Of a stretch of 42,640 nt of DNA, positions 31,920 through 40,774 are shown piece by piece; the stretch's first letter is position 1, and the number at the start of each line of letters is the position of its first letter. The stretch covers positions 1 through 42,640 of the forward strand of contig JAGWND010000004.1 of NCBI GenBank assembly GCA_028873075.1, written 5' to 3'. This DNA is from Bacteroidota bacterium. Lineage in GTDB: Bacteria; Bacteroidota; Ignavibacteria; UBA10030; UBA8401. The notes beneath the pieces are model-generated. The model was not told where the DNA came from and ran no database searches. It was given only the letters and a program-made list of their open reading frames with translations. Made by a program: the position numbers and the translations under genes.

Positions 31920-33173
31920 TCAACTGTTCATTGATTTGAGAAATTCTTTATTTCCTTTCGTTCCTCGCATCTTGTCGAGAAGAAATTCCATCGCTTCCAC
32001 CGGATTGAACTCGCTGAGGAATTTGCGGAGAATCCAGACGCGGTTCAGTTCGTCTTCCGGCATGAGAATTTCCTCTTTTCGTGTGCCGGAACGGTTGACA
32101 TCAACAGCGGGGAAAATTCTCCGGTCGCTCAGCTTCCGGTCGAGCACGATTTCCATATTGCCGGTGCCTTTGAATTCCTCGAAGATCACCTCATCCATGC
32201 GGCTTCCTGTTTCCACAAGCGCAGTTGCGATGATGGTGAGACTTCCGCCTTCTTCAATGTTTCGCGCAGCACCGAAAAATCTTTTCGGGCGATGCAGTGC
32301 ATTCGCGTCGACACCGCCGGAAAGAATTTTTCCCGAATGCGGCACAACGGTGTTATGCGCTCGTGCCAGCCGCGTGATGCTGTCCAATAAAATCACGACA
32401 TCGTGTTTCGCTTCGATCAAGCGTTTCGCTTTTTCGAGCACCATATCCGAAACCTGCACGTGGCGCTCCGGCGGCTCATCAAATGTCGAGGAGATGACTT
32501 CGGCGCTCACCGAGCGCTCCATGTCTGTTACCTCTTCAGGACGCTCGTCAATCAACAAGATCATCAGCTTGATTTCGGGGTGGTTGCGCGTGATGCTGTT
32601 GGCAATTTTTTGAAGAAGAACCGTTTTCCCTGCTTTCGGCGGCGAAACGATCATTCCGCGCTGCCCTTTACCAACGGGAGAAAGCAAATCGAGAATGCGC
32701 ATGGCGTACTCGCCCGGAGCCGTTTCCAGCTTGATGCGCTCGTTCGGATACAGCGGCGTGAGATTATCGAAGAGCACGCGATCCCGCACCGTATCGGGAC
32801 TTTGATCATTGACTGCTTCAACGCGCAACAACGCAAAGAAACGCTCGCCTTCTTTCGGCGGACGAACTTGCCCGCTCACGGTATCGCCCGTGCGCAAGCT
32901 GAATTTTTTTATTTGTGAAGGGGAAACATAAATATCGTCGGGGGAGGGAAGATAGTTGTAGTCAACAGAACGCAAGAAGCCGTAACCATCGGGAAGAACT
33001 TCCAGAACTCCTTTGCTGAACGAAAGCCCGTCTTGCTGGGTTTGGGCTTCAAGAATTTTAAAAATAAGCTCCTGCTTTCGCAGGTCGCTGTACCCTTCAA
33101 TGTCGAGATCTTTTGCAATTTTATTGAGGTCGGCAATTTTTTTCGACTTCAGGTCCGATATGTCCATCGGCAT
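31920..33173 (-). CDS. rho: Transcription termination factor Rho
   Basis: A 417-aa hexameric RNA helicase: Rho N-terminal SAP-like domain ([23 protein letters not shown]), the cold-shock RNA-binding domain ([20 protein letters not shown]), and the ATPase core with P-loop [38 protein letters not shown] and [16 protein letters not shown]. The length is standard. A long leader with its own strong promoter (33459-33487) precedes it, as expected for an autoregulated rho gene. The start is the ATG at 33173, with AAGGAA upstream. Confidence 0.97.
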   Translation of the reverse strand: MPMDISDLKSKKIADLNKIAKDLDIEGYSDLRKQELIFKILEAQTQQDGLSFSKGVLEVLPDGYGFLRSVDYNYLPSPDDIYVSPSQIKKFSLRTGDTVSGQVRPPKEGERFFALLRVEAVNDQSPDTVRDRVLFDNLTPLYPNERIKLETAPGEYAMRILDLLSPVGKGQRGMIVSPPKAGKTVLLQKIANSITRNHPEIKLMILLIDERPEEVTDMERSVSAEVISSTFDEPPERHVQVSDMVLEKAKRLIEAKHDVVILLDSITRLARAHNTVVPHSGKILSGGVDANALHRPKRFFGAARNIEEGGSLTIIATALVETGSRMDEVIFEEFKGTGNMEIVLDRKLSDRRIFPAVDVNRSGTRKEEILMPEDELNRVWILRKFLSEFNPVEAMEFLLDKMRGTKGNKEFLKSMNS

Positions 33174-33452
33174 GGTGGAATAATTCCTTTCAGAAAAATG
33201 CTACAAAATGATTATGATGTGATCCATTGAAAATTTCTCCCTTCTCTCCGTTCAGACAAAGAGGAAACTGTACACGCTCCGCTTGCCTGTGTGAGCCAGC
33301 GGACAAACAAAAAGCTTACTTCAATTTTTTTTCACGTACCTTCTATGCGCCGATCGTTGAGATTCTATTGGGATAGTTTACACTTGAGGCTTGAAGAAGC
33401 GGTCTTCCAATGTGAGAAAAGTATCTCAGGAACATTACCGTGATTAAATGGC
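33174..33452 (-). other. Long 5' leader of rho
   Basis: About 280 nt between the likely transcription start (about 33452) and the rho ATG hold no ORF that looks real. A C/A-rich stretch and a CCGCT...AGCGG weak stem (about 33278-33302) are visible. Rho leaders in other bacteria serve autogenous attenuation; that is the likely role here, by inference. The region is otherwise unstructured to the eye. Confidence 0.5.
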
Positions 33453-33458
33453 AAAAGC

Positions 33459-33487
33459 AATATAGAGTAAATTGCTCGAATTGTCAA
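33459..33487 (-). promoter_or_regulatory. Promoter for rho
   Basis: TTGACA (33482-33487), 17 bp, TATATT (33459-33464) on the minus strand: a near-perfect sigma70-type promoter. It overlaps the last codons of folC, so rho has its own transcription start. Confidence 0.8.
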
Positions 33488-34722
33488 GAGTTTTTTCGTT
33501 CTTTTTTCTTCCACTTTTTCCACGCATCGCCCGCAACGTAATGCGAGCCGGTGACAAGAACCATCTCTTTCGCTTTTGAATTTTTCAACGCTGCAGTCAG
33601 TCCATCTTCAACCGAGGCGTATGCTCGCCCCGTGCATCGGCGTTGAAAAAATTCGTAAACAATTGCATTCGCTTCCAACGCACGCTCCATGTGCGGCTGA
33701 ACTGCATAGACAATCGGATGAAGCGCGCTCAGCGAACGAATCATGATCCGGTAATCCTTGTCTTTCATAACACCAAAAACAAGGTGAAGTTTCCCAAAAC
33801 CGAGAGATTGAATTGTTGCTACAGCGTTTTTAATCCCGTCGGGATTGTGGGCGACATCGAGAATAACGAGCGGCGAACGGGAAAGAATTTCCAATCGTCC
33901 GTGAATGCCCGTCAGTTGTGAAAGCCGGGAGATGCCCCTGCGAATGCTTTCTTTAGAAATATGAAAACCGCAGCGCTTAAGCTCTTCAAGCGCGGCAATT
34001 GCTGTCTGAAAATTTTCCCGCTGATGAATGCCAAGCAGCGGCAGGTGCACATTGTTCATTGCAGAAGAATGACGTGCTTGAATAAAACGAGAACGTCTCC
34101 CTTCAGCAATTCGGTTTAGAACGAGAAGCGCCGCCTGCGGCACCGCGCCGACCACACACGGTATTCCACGCTTGATGATTCCTCCCTTTTCAAATGCAAT
34201 TTTCCCCAGAGTAGTTCCAAGCTGCTGTGTGTGGTCTTTTCCGATTGTTGTAATCACTGCAACGAGCGGGCGAAGAACATTCGTTGCGTCAAGCCTGCCA
34301 CCCAAGCCGGTCTCTATCACCGCAATGTCAACTTTTTGCCGTTGAAAATATTTGAACGCGATCGCAGTTGTCGCTTCAAAAAATGTCGCGTGCAGCTCGT
34401 CCACTGTTGCTCGAAGAAGATTTGTCAAGCGGACAATGTCCGTATTCGATATCATCGCGCCGTTGACGCGGATGCGCTCATTGAATCGTATCAAATGCGG
34501 GGATGTATACAGCCCGACTCTGTACCCCGATGCCGAGAGAACCGCTGCAATCATGCTCGACGTTGAGCCTTTGCCGTTCGTTCCTGCAACGTGAACCGAC
34601 GGAAAACTGTTTTGGGGATTTCCTGTTGAACGGAGGAGCAAACGAATATTCCTCAGCCCTAACTTCATCCCGAACATCTGAAGTCCGTAAAGATAGTCTA
34701 ACGTTGGTTGAAGTGCAGGCAT
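33484..34722 (-). CDS. folC: Dihydrofolate/folylpolyglutamate synthase
   Basis: A 412-aa Mur-ligase-fold enzyme: HVAGTNGKGST P-loop, YTSPHLIRFNERIRVNG, VIETGLGGRLDATNVL, TTIGKDHTQQLG and DVAHNPDG. It adds glutamate to dihydropteroate and folates, and the length is normal. It is downstream of pyrD, separated by a gap with an 11-bp palindrome (34751-34783). A folE fragment lies at the right edge of the window, but the two folate genes are far apart. Confidence 0.94.
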   Translation of the reverse strand: MPALQPTLDYLYGLQMFGMKLGLRNIRLLLRSTGNPQNSFPSVHVAGTNGKGSTSSMIAAVLSASGYRVGLYTSPHLIRFNERIRVNGAMISNTDIVRLTNLLRATVDELHATFFEATTAIAFKYFQRQKVDIAVIETGLGGRLDATNVLRPLVAVITTIGKDHTQQLGTTLGKIAFEKGGIIKRGIPCVVGAVPQAALLVLNRIAEGRRSRFIQARHSSAMNNVHLPLLGIHQRENFQTAIAALEELKRCGFHISKESIRRGISRLSQLTGIHGRLEILSRSPLVILDVAHNPDGIKNAVATIQSLGFGKLHLVFGVMKDKDYRIMIRSLSALHPIVYAVQPHMERALEANAIVYEFFQRRCTGRAYASVEDGLTAALKNSKAKEMVLVTGSHYVAGDAWKKWKKKERKNS

Positions 34723-34724
34723 GG

Positions 34725-34812
34725 CAGAATGTTGAAAGTTTAAGGCTTAAAGTTCAAAGTTCTGTACTTTTCAACTTTGAACTCGGGACTGTGAACCTGA
34801 AACTTGTGTCTT
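34725..34812. repeat. Palindromic TTCAA-type intergenic repeat between pyrD and folC
   Basis: AGTTCAAAGTT (34751-34761) and AACTTTGAACT (34773-34783) are perfect 11-bp arms with an 11-nt loop. Further TTGAAAGTTTAAGG and GTGAACCTGAAACTTG words flank them. There is no U-tract. It is one member of the gap-filling repeat family. Confidence 0.55.
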
Positions 34813-34815
34813 CAT

Positions 34816-35757
34816 TCACAGCCAGCTTTCGATAACGGAAAGGTCCCTCTTCGCTTCGACGGCACCGACTAACTTCCCGACATCGCTGATTGATTGCTGC
34901 TCGCAGAATGATTTGATCCCTTCGGCGATTGTAACTCCTGCAGAAGGAACAACAAAATTGTACGTACCCACTTGCACTGCCGATGCACCCGCAAGTAAAA
35001 ATTCAACCGCGTCTTCCCACGACGTGATGCCGCCGATTCCGATAACCGGAATTTTTACTGCGCGGTACACTTCATAAACTTTCGCGAGCGCAATCGGCTT
35101 GATAGCCGGCCCGGACAACCCGCCCGTGACGGTTGATAATTTCGTCTTCCTCGTCCGAATGTCAATCGCCATTCCGATAATCGTGTTGATGACGGAAACC
35201 GCATCCGCTCCTTCCGATTCTGCTGCAAGAGCAAATTCGGAAATGTGCGTTACGTTCGGTGTGAGCTTGATCATGAGCGGCTTTTTTGTGCGGCGGCGAA
35301 GCTCTTTCGTGATGAGCGCAACTTTCTCCTTGTCCGTCCCAAAACTCAAGCCCCCCTCTTTCACATTCGGACAAGAAACGTTGATCTCAAACCCGGCGAT
35401 AGCCTCGAACGGATCGAGTTTCTCAAGAACACCGCAGTATTCTTCCACACTGCTTGCCGCGATATTGGCAATCACAGCACAGGAGAACGTTGAAAGCTTT
35501 GGAATTTTTTCTTCAATGAATTTTTTAACGCCGATATTTGCCAAGCCGATGGAGTTTAGCATGCCGGAAGGTGTTTCGGCAATGCGCGGTGCCGGATTTC
35601 CGTCGCGCGGCTTCATTGAAAGCGATTTCGTTACGATTCCGCCCAACTTGTTTACATCAACAAGCTGCGGGACCTCGTCGCCGTAACCGAACGTGCCGGA
35701 CGCAACAAGCACGCGATTCTGCAAAGTCAATCCCGCTACTGTGAACGATTCATGCAT
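34816..35757 (-). CDS. pyrD: Dihydroorotate dehydrogenase, catalytic subunit (class 1B)
   Basis: A 313-aa FMN TIM-barrel enzyme: VASGTFGYGDE, NSIGLANIG, EINVSCPNVKEGG with the class 1 active-site Cys, KLTPNVT, GGLSGPAIKP and VIGIGGITSWEDA. It oxidises dihydroorotate to orotate in pyrimidine synthesis. The partner PyrK directly upstream makes this the class 1B heterotetramer that uses NAD+. Confidence 0.95.
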   Translation of the reverse strand: MHESFTVAGLTLQNRVLVASGTFGYGDEVPQLVDVNKLGGIVTKSLSMKPRDGNPAPRIAETPSGMLNSIGLANIGVKKFIEEKIPKLSTFSCAVIANIAASSVEEYCGVLEKLDPFEAIAGFEINVSCPNVKEGGLSFGTDKEKVALITKELRRRTKKPLMIKLTPNVTHISEFALAAESEGADAVSVINTIIGMAIDIRTRKTKLSTVTGGLSGPAIKPIALAKVYEVYRAVKIPVIGIGGITSWEDAVEFLLAGASAVQVGTYNFVVPSAGVTIAEGIKSFCEQQSISDVGKLVGAVEAKRDLSVIESWL

Positions 35758-35808
35758 GCGAAAAAATCAAATTTATGGGCGGCTCACCTTTCGGGTGAGC
35801 ACCGCATT

Positions 35809-36579
35809 TTACAGAAACACTGCGCCTGTTTCAAACACCGGACCCTCTCTGCACACCAGCGCATATTTTTTCTTTCCGTTGATCGTTTCCACCGGACATC
35901 CCTGGCACAAACCGATGCCGCACGCCATTGCACATTCAAGCGAAGCGTAACATGCGATGTTCTTTTTCTGTGTGAACTCAGAAAGCCGCTTTAACATGCG
36001 CGTGGGGCCGCAGGAAAAAATTCTTGGAAGCTCATAGCGATGGTCGGAGAAGTGTTCCGCAAGCAAATCAACAACGTTTCCCGAAAAACCTTCCGAGCCG
36101 TCGTCTGTGGCAATATGAATGCGATTGAATCCGAATCGAACGATTTGATTCGCTGTCCGCGCACCGATGAACGAGAGAACGTTTTTATTTTTTTCAAGCT
36201 TCGAAAGAAAAAACGGGAACGGCGCGATTCCTAGCCCGCCGGCTACGATTACCGCTGTTTTATATCCACCTGAGTTCATGGCGGCAGAAAAGCCGTTCCC
36301 CAAGGGACCGATCACATCAATCACATCGCCCGGCTTCTTACCGACAAGAATACGCGTTCCCTCACCGATGACATTGAAAAGGATCGAGACAAGATCGCCT
36401 TCGACGAAAAAAATACTGAACGGCCTGCGCAGAAGCGGAAAAAGCGAGTCGTTGACTTTGACGTTGACGAATTGTCCCGGCTGCGCTGTCGCCGCAAGTT
36501 CGTGCGAGCGGAAAACAAGCCGAAAAATCCCCGACGCAATTTCTTCTACGGAATGTACTGGAGCATGTGTCTGGACCAT
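35809..36579 (-). CDS. pyrK: Dihydroorotate dehydrogenase electron-transfer subunit
   Basis: A 256-aa ferredoxin-reductase-fold protein with FAD region RRPFSIFF, NAD region VIVAGGLGIAPF, and a C-terminal [2Fe-2S] cluster motif (ECAMACGIGLCQGCPV and a final Cys in YALVC). It passes electrons from PyrD to NAD+. It lies 51 bp upstream of pyrD and 28 bp after the PorW-like gene. Confidence 0.95.
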   Translation of the reverse strand: MVQTHAPVHSVEEIASGIFRLVFRSHELAATAQPGQFVNVKVNDSLFPLLRRPFSIFFVEGDLVSILFNVIGEGTRILVGKKPGDVIDVIGPLGNGFSAAMNSGGYKTAVIVAGGLGIAPFPFFLSKLEKNKNVLSFIGARTANQIVRFGFNRIHIATDDGSEGFSGNVVDLLAEHFSDHRYELPRIFSCGPTRMLKRLSEFTQKKNIACYASLECAMACGIGLCQGCPVETINGKKKYALVCREGPVFETGAVFL

Positions 36580-36607
36580 GGAGCGGCTACAATCTTCTCG
36601 GATACCT

Positions 36608-38851
36608 TCATCGTTCTAATTTTCTTACTTCTCTTTGAGCAGACGTGTCAGCTTTCTGTGGCTCGGTGTTCATCTTCTTTAGTTCGCCATGGGGCGCCTT
36701 TCCGGCAGCAGATTCTTCTGCGGCGGATTTCTCAGCAGCTTTCTCCGCTGCCGCTTTTTCTGCCGCTGCCTTTTCAGCAGCCGCTTTCGCCGCCCGTTCC
36801 TCTTCCATCTTCTGCTGATCTTCCGCCAGAATCATCGGACGTACGGCAACAGCATACTTCGAATCGGGATACAACGCGAGAAGTTTTCTGTACACGGCGC
36901 TCGCACTGTCTTTCTTTCCCAACTCATATTCGTACAGCCAGCCGATGGAATAGAGCGACTTCGGAGCAAGATGGGACGTGCGGTAAGTTCGCGCGATCGA
37001 ATCCAAAATCGTCATCGCGCTTCCTGCTTGCGTGCTGTCGAAGCATTCTTCCGCGTGAAGATACAGCCCTTCGGCAGGATCTTTTGCCTCAACAAGAAGA
37101 GGCAAGCCTAACGCTTTTCTCGCATCCTGCGCGTACGGCGACCGCGGATAATTCTTTACAATCAATGAAAAAAGCGAGTCCTGAAACACCGTGTCTTTTT
37201 TTTCCGCACTACGATAAATATCAGCAAGCGTGTAGAGAGCACGCGGAGCATATTCGCTTAAGGGACTTTCTGTAACAACTTTTTGATACCAATAAAGTGC
37301 CGAATCGGGCTGCTCAATATCGAGATAAAACAAATCGCCCAATTCAAACTCCGTCCGCACAGCGGAATGCTTCATCGAATCAACCAGCGTTTGCTCGGCA
37401 GCGAGTCTCTCTTCTTCAGCTTTGGCTTTGAGCGAATCGGCAGTACGAAGCGAATCACGACGAACCGAAGCTACTGCACGCGCCGCAGATAACGAATCGC
37501 TCTTTACGCTGTCGGGAAGAACACCCGCAACAGAAGATTTCCTCACTAAGGAATCTTGCTGAGCAGTCTGAACGGGATCACGGAGCGAATCAGGAAGGCG
37601 GGCAATGGAATCTCGGATCGCACGCTGCCTTCCGATGTAGGCGAGAATGCTGTCGTCTTTGGTCAGCTCAATATTCAAATTGAAGTAACGGGTAAACATC
37701 TCTGCCCGCGCTGAAGCGTCTTTCGTAATTTCAGAAGGCGGGTACTCCGCTCGTGCTTTCTCGTAATTCGTGCGGGCTTTCGCATAGTCAGAACGCTGAT
37801 ACTCGTAGTACATGCCGAGATTGTAATACGACCGTGCAGCTTCGTCAGTCCTCGCATACGTGGTGTCTATGTACGTGTACTTGCTGACAGCATCGTCTGT
37901 TCTGCCCTCGGCAAGATAAATATCGGCGATCGCCAATTGAATCTTGGAAAAATTTTCGTAGTTTTTCCGATCGTTCAAAAGAATATCCAACGCACCGATA
38001 GCTTCGGCATCGTGCTTCATCCTGCCTAACATTTTCGCACGCTGAAATTCGGACTGAAACTGCGTGTAATAATCGGGGCTGAAATCGTCAACACTGTCGA
38101 ACGCCTGCTCAGCGCGGGGATAATCACCCAGGTCGGAATAACAAAACCCGATGCGGAGTTGCGTTTCGGCATTCAGCACACCATCGCCGCTCAAGTCAAT
38201 CGCTTTTTGAAAATAACCGACCGCCTTCCGGTAATCGCCGACGGACGTATAGTACCGCCCGAGCGTAATTGCCGCTTGAGCTCCGAATTTTTCCGCGCCC
38301 CGGCCTTCCGCCGATGCGATATTTTTATCGAGAACTGTGAGCGCATCGGCGTACTTCTTTTCACGCAGCAGCGTTCTCCCGTACCACACCTCTGCTTCGG
38401 GAATCAAACTGCTTCCCGGAAACTTCGCAAACAACTCAAGAAACTTCCGCTCCGCTTTCAGATCGTCGTTGAGATAATAATACGACTTACCGATCATCAT
38501 CAAGGCATCATCAACAAATTTGCTCTTCGGATAAAAAGAAAGGAGCTTCGATGCCTTCTCGATAGCCGTCGTAAATTTCTGGCGAGCGTTTGCAGAAACA
38601 AGATTGGCTTCCTGCTGCTGCGTTAATCCGCCTGCGGCGGACCCGCGCTGGCTCTGCAATGCCGTCGTAACATCCGCTTCCCCGGCATCGAACGTCTGCT
38701 GCGCGTTGTAGAACGTATTGAAATAGGAAACGACATTGGTGTAACGCTGCGAAACAAAATTTCCAACAGGAGAAAACACCCGGCAGCCAGAAACCACCAA
38801 CACGAAGAATACGGCAAGAAGATCAACGAGGGTTACTTTTGAGGATTTCAC
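36608..38851 (-). CDS. TPR lipoprotein, PorW/SprE-like (T9SS-associated)
   Basis: A 747-aa lipoprotein: VDLLAVFFVLVVSGC gives the lipobox, then RYTNVVSYFNTFYNAQQTFDAGE, close in style to the first repeat of SprE/PorW, then many TPR units (ASKLLSFYPKSKF, FLELFAKFPGSSLIPEA, AVGYFQKAIDLSG, IYRKLLALYPDSKY style) and an Ala/Lys/Glu-rich coiled coil (about 690-735). PorW/SprE is an outer-membrane lipoprotein needed for type IX secretion. GTG 38851 is preferred to GTG 38857 because AAGGAG then has good spacing. A general TPR lipoprotein is the alternative. Confidence 0.75.
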   Translation of the reverse strand: MKSSKVTLVDLLAVFFVLVVSGCRVFSPVGNFVSQRYTNVVSYFNTFYNAQQTFDAGEADVTTALQSQRGSAAGGLTQQQEANLVSANARQKFTTAIEKASKLLSFYPKSKFVDDALMMIGKSYYYLNDDLKAERKFLELFAKFPGSSLIPEAEVWYGRTLLREKKYADALTVLDKNIASAEGRGAEKFGAQAAITLGRYYTSVGDYRKAVGYFQKAIDLSGDGVLNAETQLRIGFCYSDLGDYPRAEQAFDSVDDFSPDYYTQFQSEFQRAKMLGRMKHDAEAIGALDILLNDRKNYENFSKIQLAIADIYLAEGRTDDAVSKYTYIDTTYARTDEAARSYYNLGMYYEYQRSDYAKARTNYEKARAEYPPSEITKDASARAEMFTRYFNLNIELTKDDSILAYIGRQRAIRDSIARLPDSLRDPVQTAQQDSLVRKSSVAGVLPDSVKSDSLSAARAVASVRRDSLRTADSLKAKAEEERLAAEQTLVDSMKHSAVRTEFELGDLFYLDIEQPDSALYWYQKVVTESPLSEYAPRALYTLADIYRSAEKKDTVFQDSLFSLIVKNYPRSPYAQDARKALGLPLLVEAKDPAEGLYLHAEECFDSTQAGSAMTILDSIARTYRTSHLAPKSLYSIGWLYEYELGKKDSASAVYRKLLALYPDSKYAVAVRPMILAEDQQKMEEERAAKAAAEKAAAEKAAAEKAAEKSAAEESAAGKAPHGELKKMNTEPQKADTSAQREVRKLER

Positions 38852-38914
38852 ATACACTCCTTCACACGAGAAAGATACGGAAACGGAGAATATGTTTCAA
38901 GAAAAATATTGTGC

Positions 38915-39006
38915 ACCGAATGCTGAAAATTGAATATTGAGCATTTGTACTCGCTTGCGGCGCAAAAAAAAATATTCAATGCCCGATAATCAATGCACAG
39001 TGTTCA
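38915..39006. repeat. Degenerate TTGAATATT/AATATTCAA repeat upstream of the Spy-like gene
   Basis: The divergent gap (38852-39101) holds ATTGAATATTGAGCATT and AATATTCAATGC words in inverted order around a poly-A run. It looks like another copy of the intergenic family. No strong promoter was found for the plus-strand gene. Confidence 0.45.
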
Positions 39007-39101
39007 ATTAAACCTCGCCTCGCTCTTTTTGTCCAACTCTACGAATCGCCGCGATGCAACTAACAGTTTCGCCATATTAAAATCTATTTATAGGAGGCAG
39101 T

Positions 39102-39689
39102 ATGAAAAAATATCTCGTTGTATTTCTCACCGTTGCCCTGAGCGCTGTCTGTTTCGCTCAACCGGAAACGGCAGTGAAAAAAAACCGCGCAATGAATATG
39201 CCGATGCGCGAAGCATTTTTCGCAAAGCTGAACTTGACAGACCAACAAAAAGAAGCTCTGAAAAATCTCCGGTACGAAACGGCAAAAAAAGCAATCAACC
39301 TTCGTGCGAAACTTGCTGAATCGAGACTCGATCTTGCAAAGCTTTTAGGCTCGGATTCTCCCGATCAGGCCGCAATCGAAAAACAAATGAATGAAGTCGC
39401 CGCGAACGAAACAGCCGTGAAGGCAAACCGCTTGAATGCGTGGTTCGAGGCGAACAAGCAACTTACGCCGGAACAGCAAAAAATATGGCGCCAAGTGCTT
39501 CGCCGCTCCGTTAGACAGCACGCTGAACGAGGCGTGATGAGAATGCACGGCATGATGGAACGAGGAAGAATGATGCAAATGGGAGAACGAATGGACGACA
39601 GCGGGATGGGTCCGGAAAGCATGGGGATGGGTGGTGCACCGGGAATGGATGATCCAATCGGAACAGACATGGACGCTCCACTGCAATAA
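39102..39689 (+). CDS. Periplasmic Spy/CpxP-like LTxxQ protein with Met/Gly-rich tail
   Basis: A 195-aa exported protein: signal peptide (KKYLVVFLTVALSAVCFA), then a helical domain with two LTxxQ motifs (NLTDQQKEAL and QLTPEQQKIW), as in Spy, CpxP and ZraP, which act as periplasmic chaperones or metal sensors. The tail (about 145-195) is rich in Met, Gly and Asp and could bind metal. The Shine-Dalgarno AGGAGG lies 5 nt before the ATG. It is the only plus-strand gene in the right part of the window and is divergent from the PorW-like gene. Confidence 0.83.
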   Translation: MKKYLVVFLTVALSAVCFAQPETAVKKNRAMNMPMREAFFAKLNLTDQQKEALKNLRYETAKKAINLRAKLAESRLDLAKLLGSDSPDQAAIEKQMNEVAANETAVKANRLNAWFEANKQLTPEQQKIWRQVLRRSVRQHAERGVMRMHGMMERGRMMQMGERMDDSGMGPESMGMGGAPGMDDPIGTDMDAPLQ

Positions 39690-39710
39690 TGAAGAGAAAA
39701 AACAATCAAG

Positions 39711-39740
39711 CACTCCAAGGGTTGAAAAACCCTTGGAGTG
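39711..39740. terminator. Bidirectional terminator between Spy-like and FNR genes
   Basis: CACTCCAAGGGTT (39711-39723), GAAA tetraloop, AACCCTTGGAGTG (39728-39740): a perfect 13-bp stem followed by TTACTTTTTC on the plus strand. On the minus strand it directly follows the FNR stop at 39741 and is flanked by a TTGATTGTTTTTT stretch, so it can end both convergent genes. Confidence 0.88.
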
Positions 39741-40742
39741 TTACTTTTTCATTTCGCTGCTGTGCCCGGGAAACGCACGCGCATTCGGATCAATGTACGT
39801 CTTAATGTTGTTCACGGCAATCGCGGCTTCACCGAAACCGGTTGCAAGGAGTTTCAGTTTCCCCGGAAATGTTACAATATCTCCCGCCGCATAAATGCAC
39901 TCGATGTTCGTTTCCATTTTGCTCGTTACCTTAATGTCGCCTTTCTCAATTTCCAGCCCCCAGTTTTTTAACGGACCGAGGCTTGCCATGAATCCGAGGT
40001 TGAGCAGAAGATGATCCACGTGAAGCGTCTCCCGCTCGTTCGTTCTGTTGTTCCGAACCGTGACTGCTTCAAGCACATTGTTGCCATGAACCTCGTCAAG
40101 CTCGCACCATAACTTCACTTCGGCATCGGAATCCATCAGCGCTTCAACGCTTTCCTCGTGGGCGCGAAATTCGTCGCGCCTGTGAATCAGCATTACCTTC
40201 TTTGCCGTGTCCTGCAAGTTCAACGCCCAATCAACGGCGCTGTCCCCGCCGCCGACAATTAAAATTTTCTTGTCCTGAAAAATTGATCTGTCTTTCACGA
40301 AATAATGAACGAAGCGCTGCTCGAATTTTTCAATGCCGTCAAGCTCAAGCGTCCGCGGCGCAAACGCTCCGATGCCGACCGTCAGGAGCAGTGCTTTCGT
40401 GTAATGATCCGACCCGCGGGAGCCCGCGAGACGCAAAATGTGCCTTCCCTCGAATTCAACAGGACGCAGTGCTTCGATGCGTTCGTCGAGACAAATTGTC
40501 GGATGATGATGCTGTGCCTGCCCGATAAGATTCTTCGCCAGGTCTTTCGCCATCACTTTCGGAAGGCCGGCGACATCGTAAATATATTTTTCGGGATACA
40601 GCGCCGTGAGCTGCCCGCCTAACTCGGGAAGCGCGTCAATGATTTTCGTTTTCATGTGGCGAAGTCCGGCATAAAACGACGCAAAGAGTCCTACCGGGCC
40701 GCCTCCAAGAATTGTGATGTCGTAAAGATCGTTTAGCTCCAT
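39741..40742 (-). CDS. Ferredoxin-NADP reductase, thioredoxin-reductase-like type
   Basis: A 333-aa FAD/NAD(P) oxidoreductase: ILGGGPVGLFASFYAG (FAD loop), LGGQLTALYPEKYIYD, VGGGDSAVDWAL (NADP loop) and CIYAAGDIV. The redox CxxC of thioredoxin reductase is absent, and the layout matches the dimeric FNR of Chlorobium and Bacillus YumC. It exchanges electrons between ferredoxin and NADP. The ATG at 40742, with GAGG 8 nt upstream, is preferred; an in-frame ATG at 40778 overlaps the SDR stop but adds residues encoded by a repeat arm. Confidence 0.88.
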   Translation of the reverse strand: MELNDLYDITILGGGPVGLFASFYAGLRHMKTKIIDALPELGGQLTALYPEKYIYDVAGLPKVMAKDLAKNLIGQAQHHHPTICLDERIEALRPVEFEGRHILRLAGSRGSDHYTKALLLTVGIGAFAPRTLELDGIEKFEQRFVHYFVKDRSIFQDKKILIVGGGDSAVDWALNLQDTAKKVMLIHRRDEFRAHEESVEALMDSDAEVKLWCELDEVHGNNVLEAVTVRNNRTNERETLHVDHLLLNLGFMASLGPLKNWGLEIEKGDIKVTSKMETNIECIYAAGDIVTFPGKLKLLATGFGEAAIAVNNIKTYIDPNARAFPGHSSEMKK

Positions 40743-40774
40743 CTCTGTGTCCTCAGCGGTCGCGTAACTTTCTT

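Noticed and set aside
31825-32613. 262-codon plus-strand ORF opposite rho
   Set aside because: It is a Ser/Arg-rich antisense shadow of the well-conserved rho gene.
36690-36830. Tandem Ala-Glu-Lys codon repeats as a possible CRISPR or satellite
   Set aside because: The periodicity is that of an Ala/Glu/Lys coiled coil in the PorW-like protein, without spacers.
36472-37275. 267-codon plus-strand ORF opposite pyrK and the PorW-like gene
   Set aside because: It spans two real genes on the other strand and has no domain.
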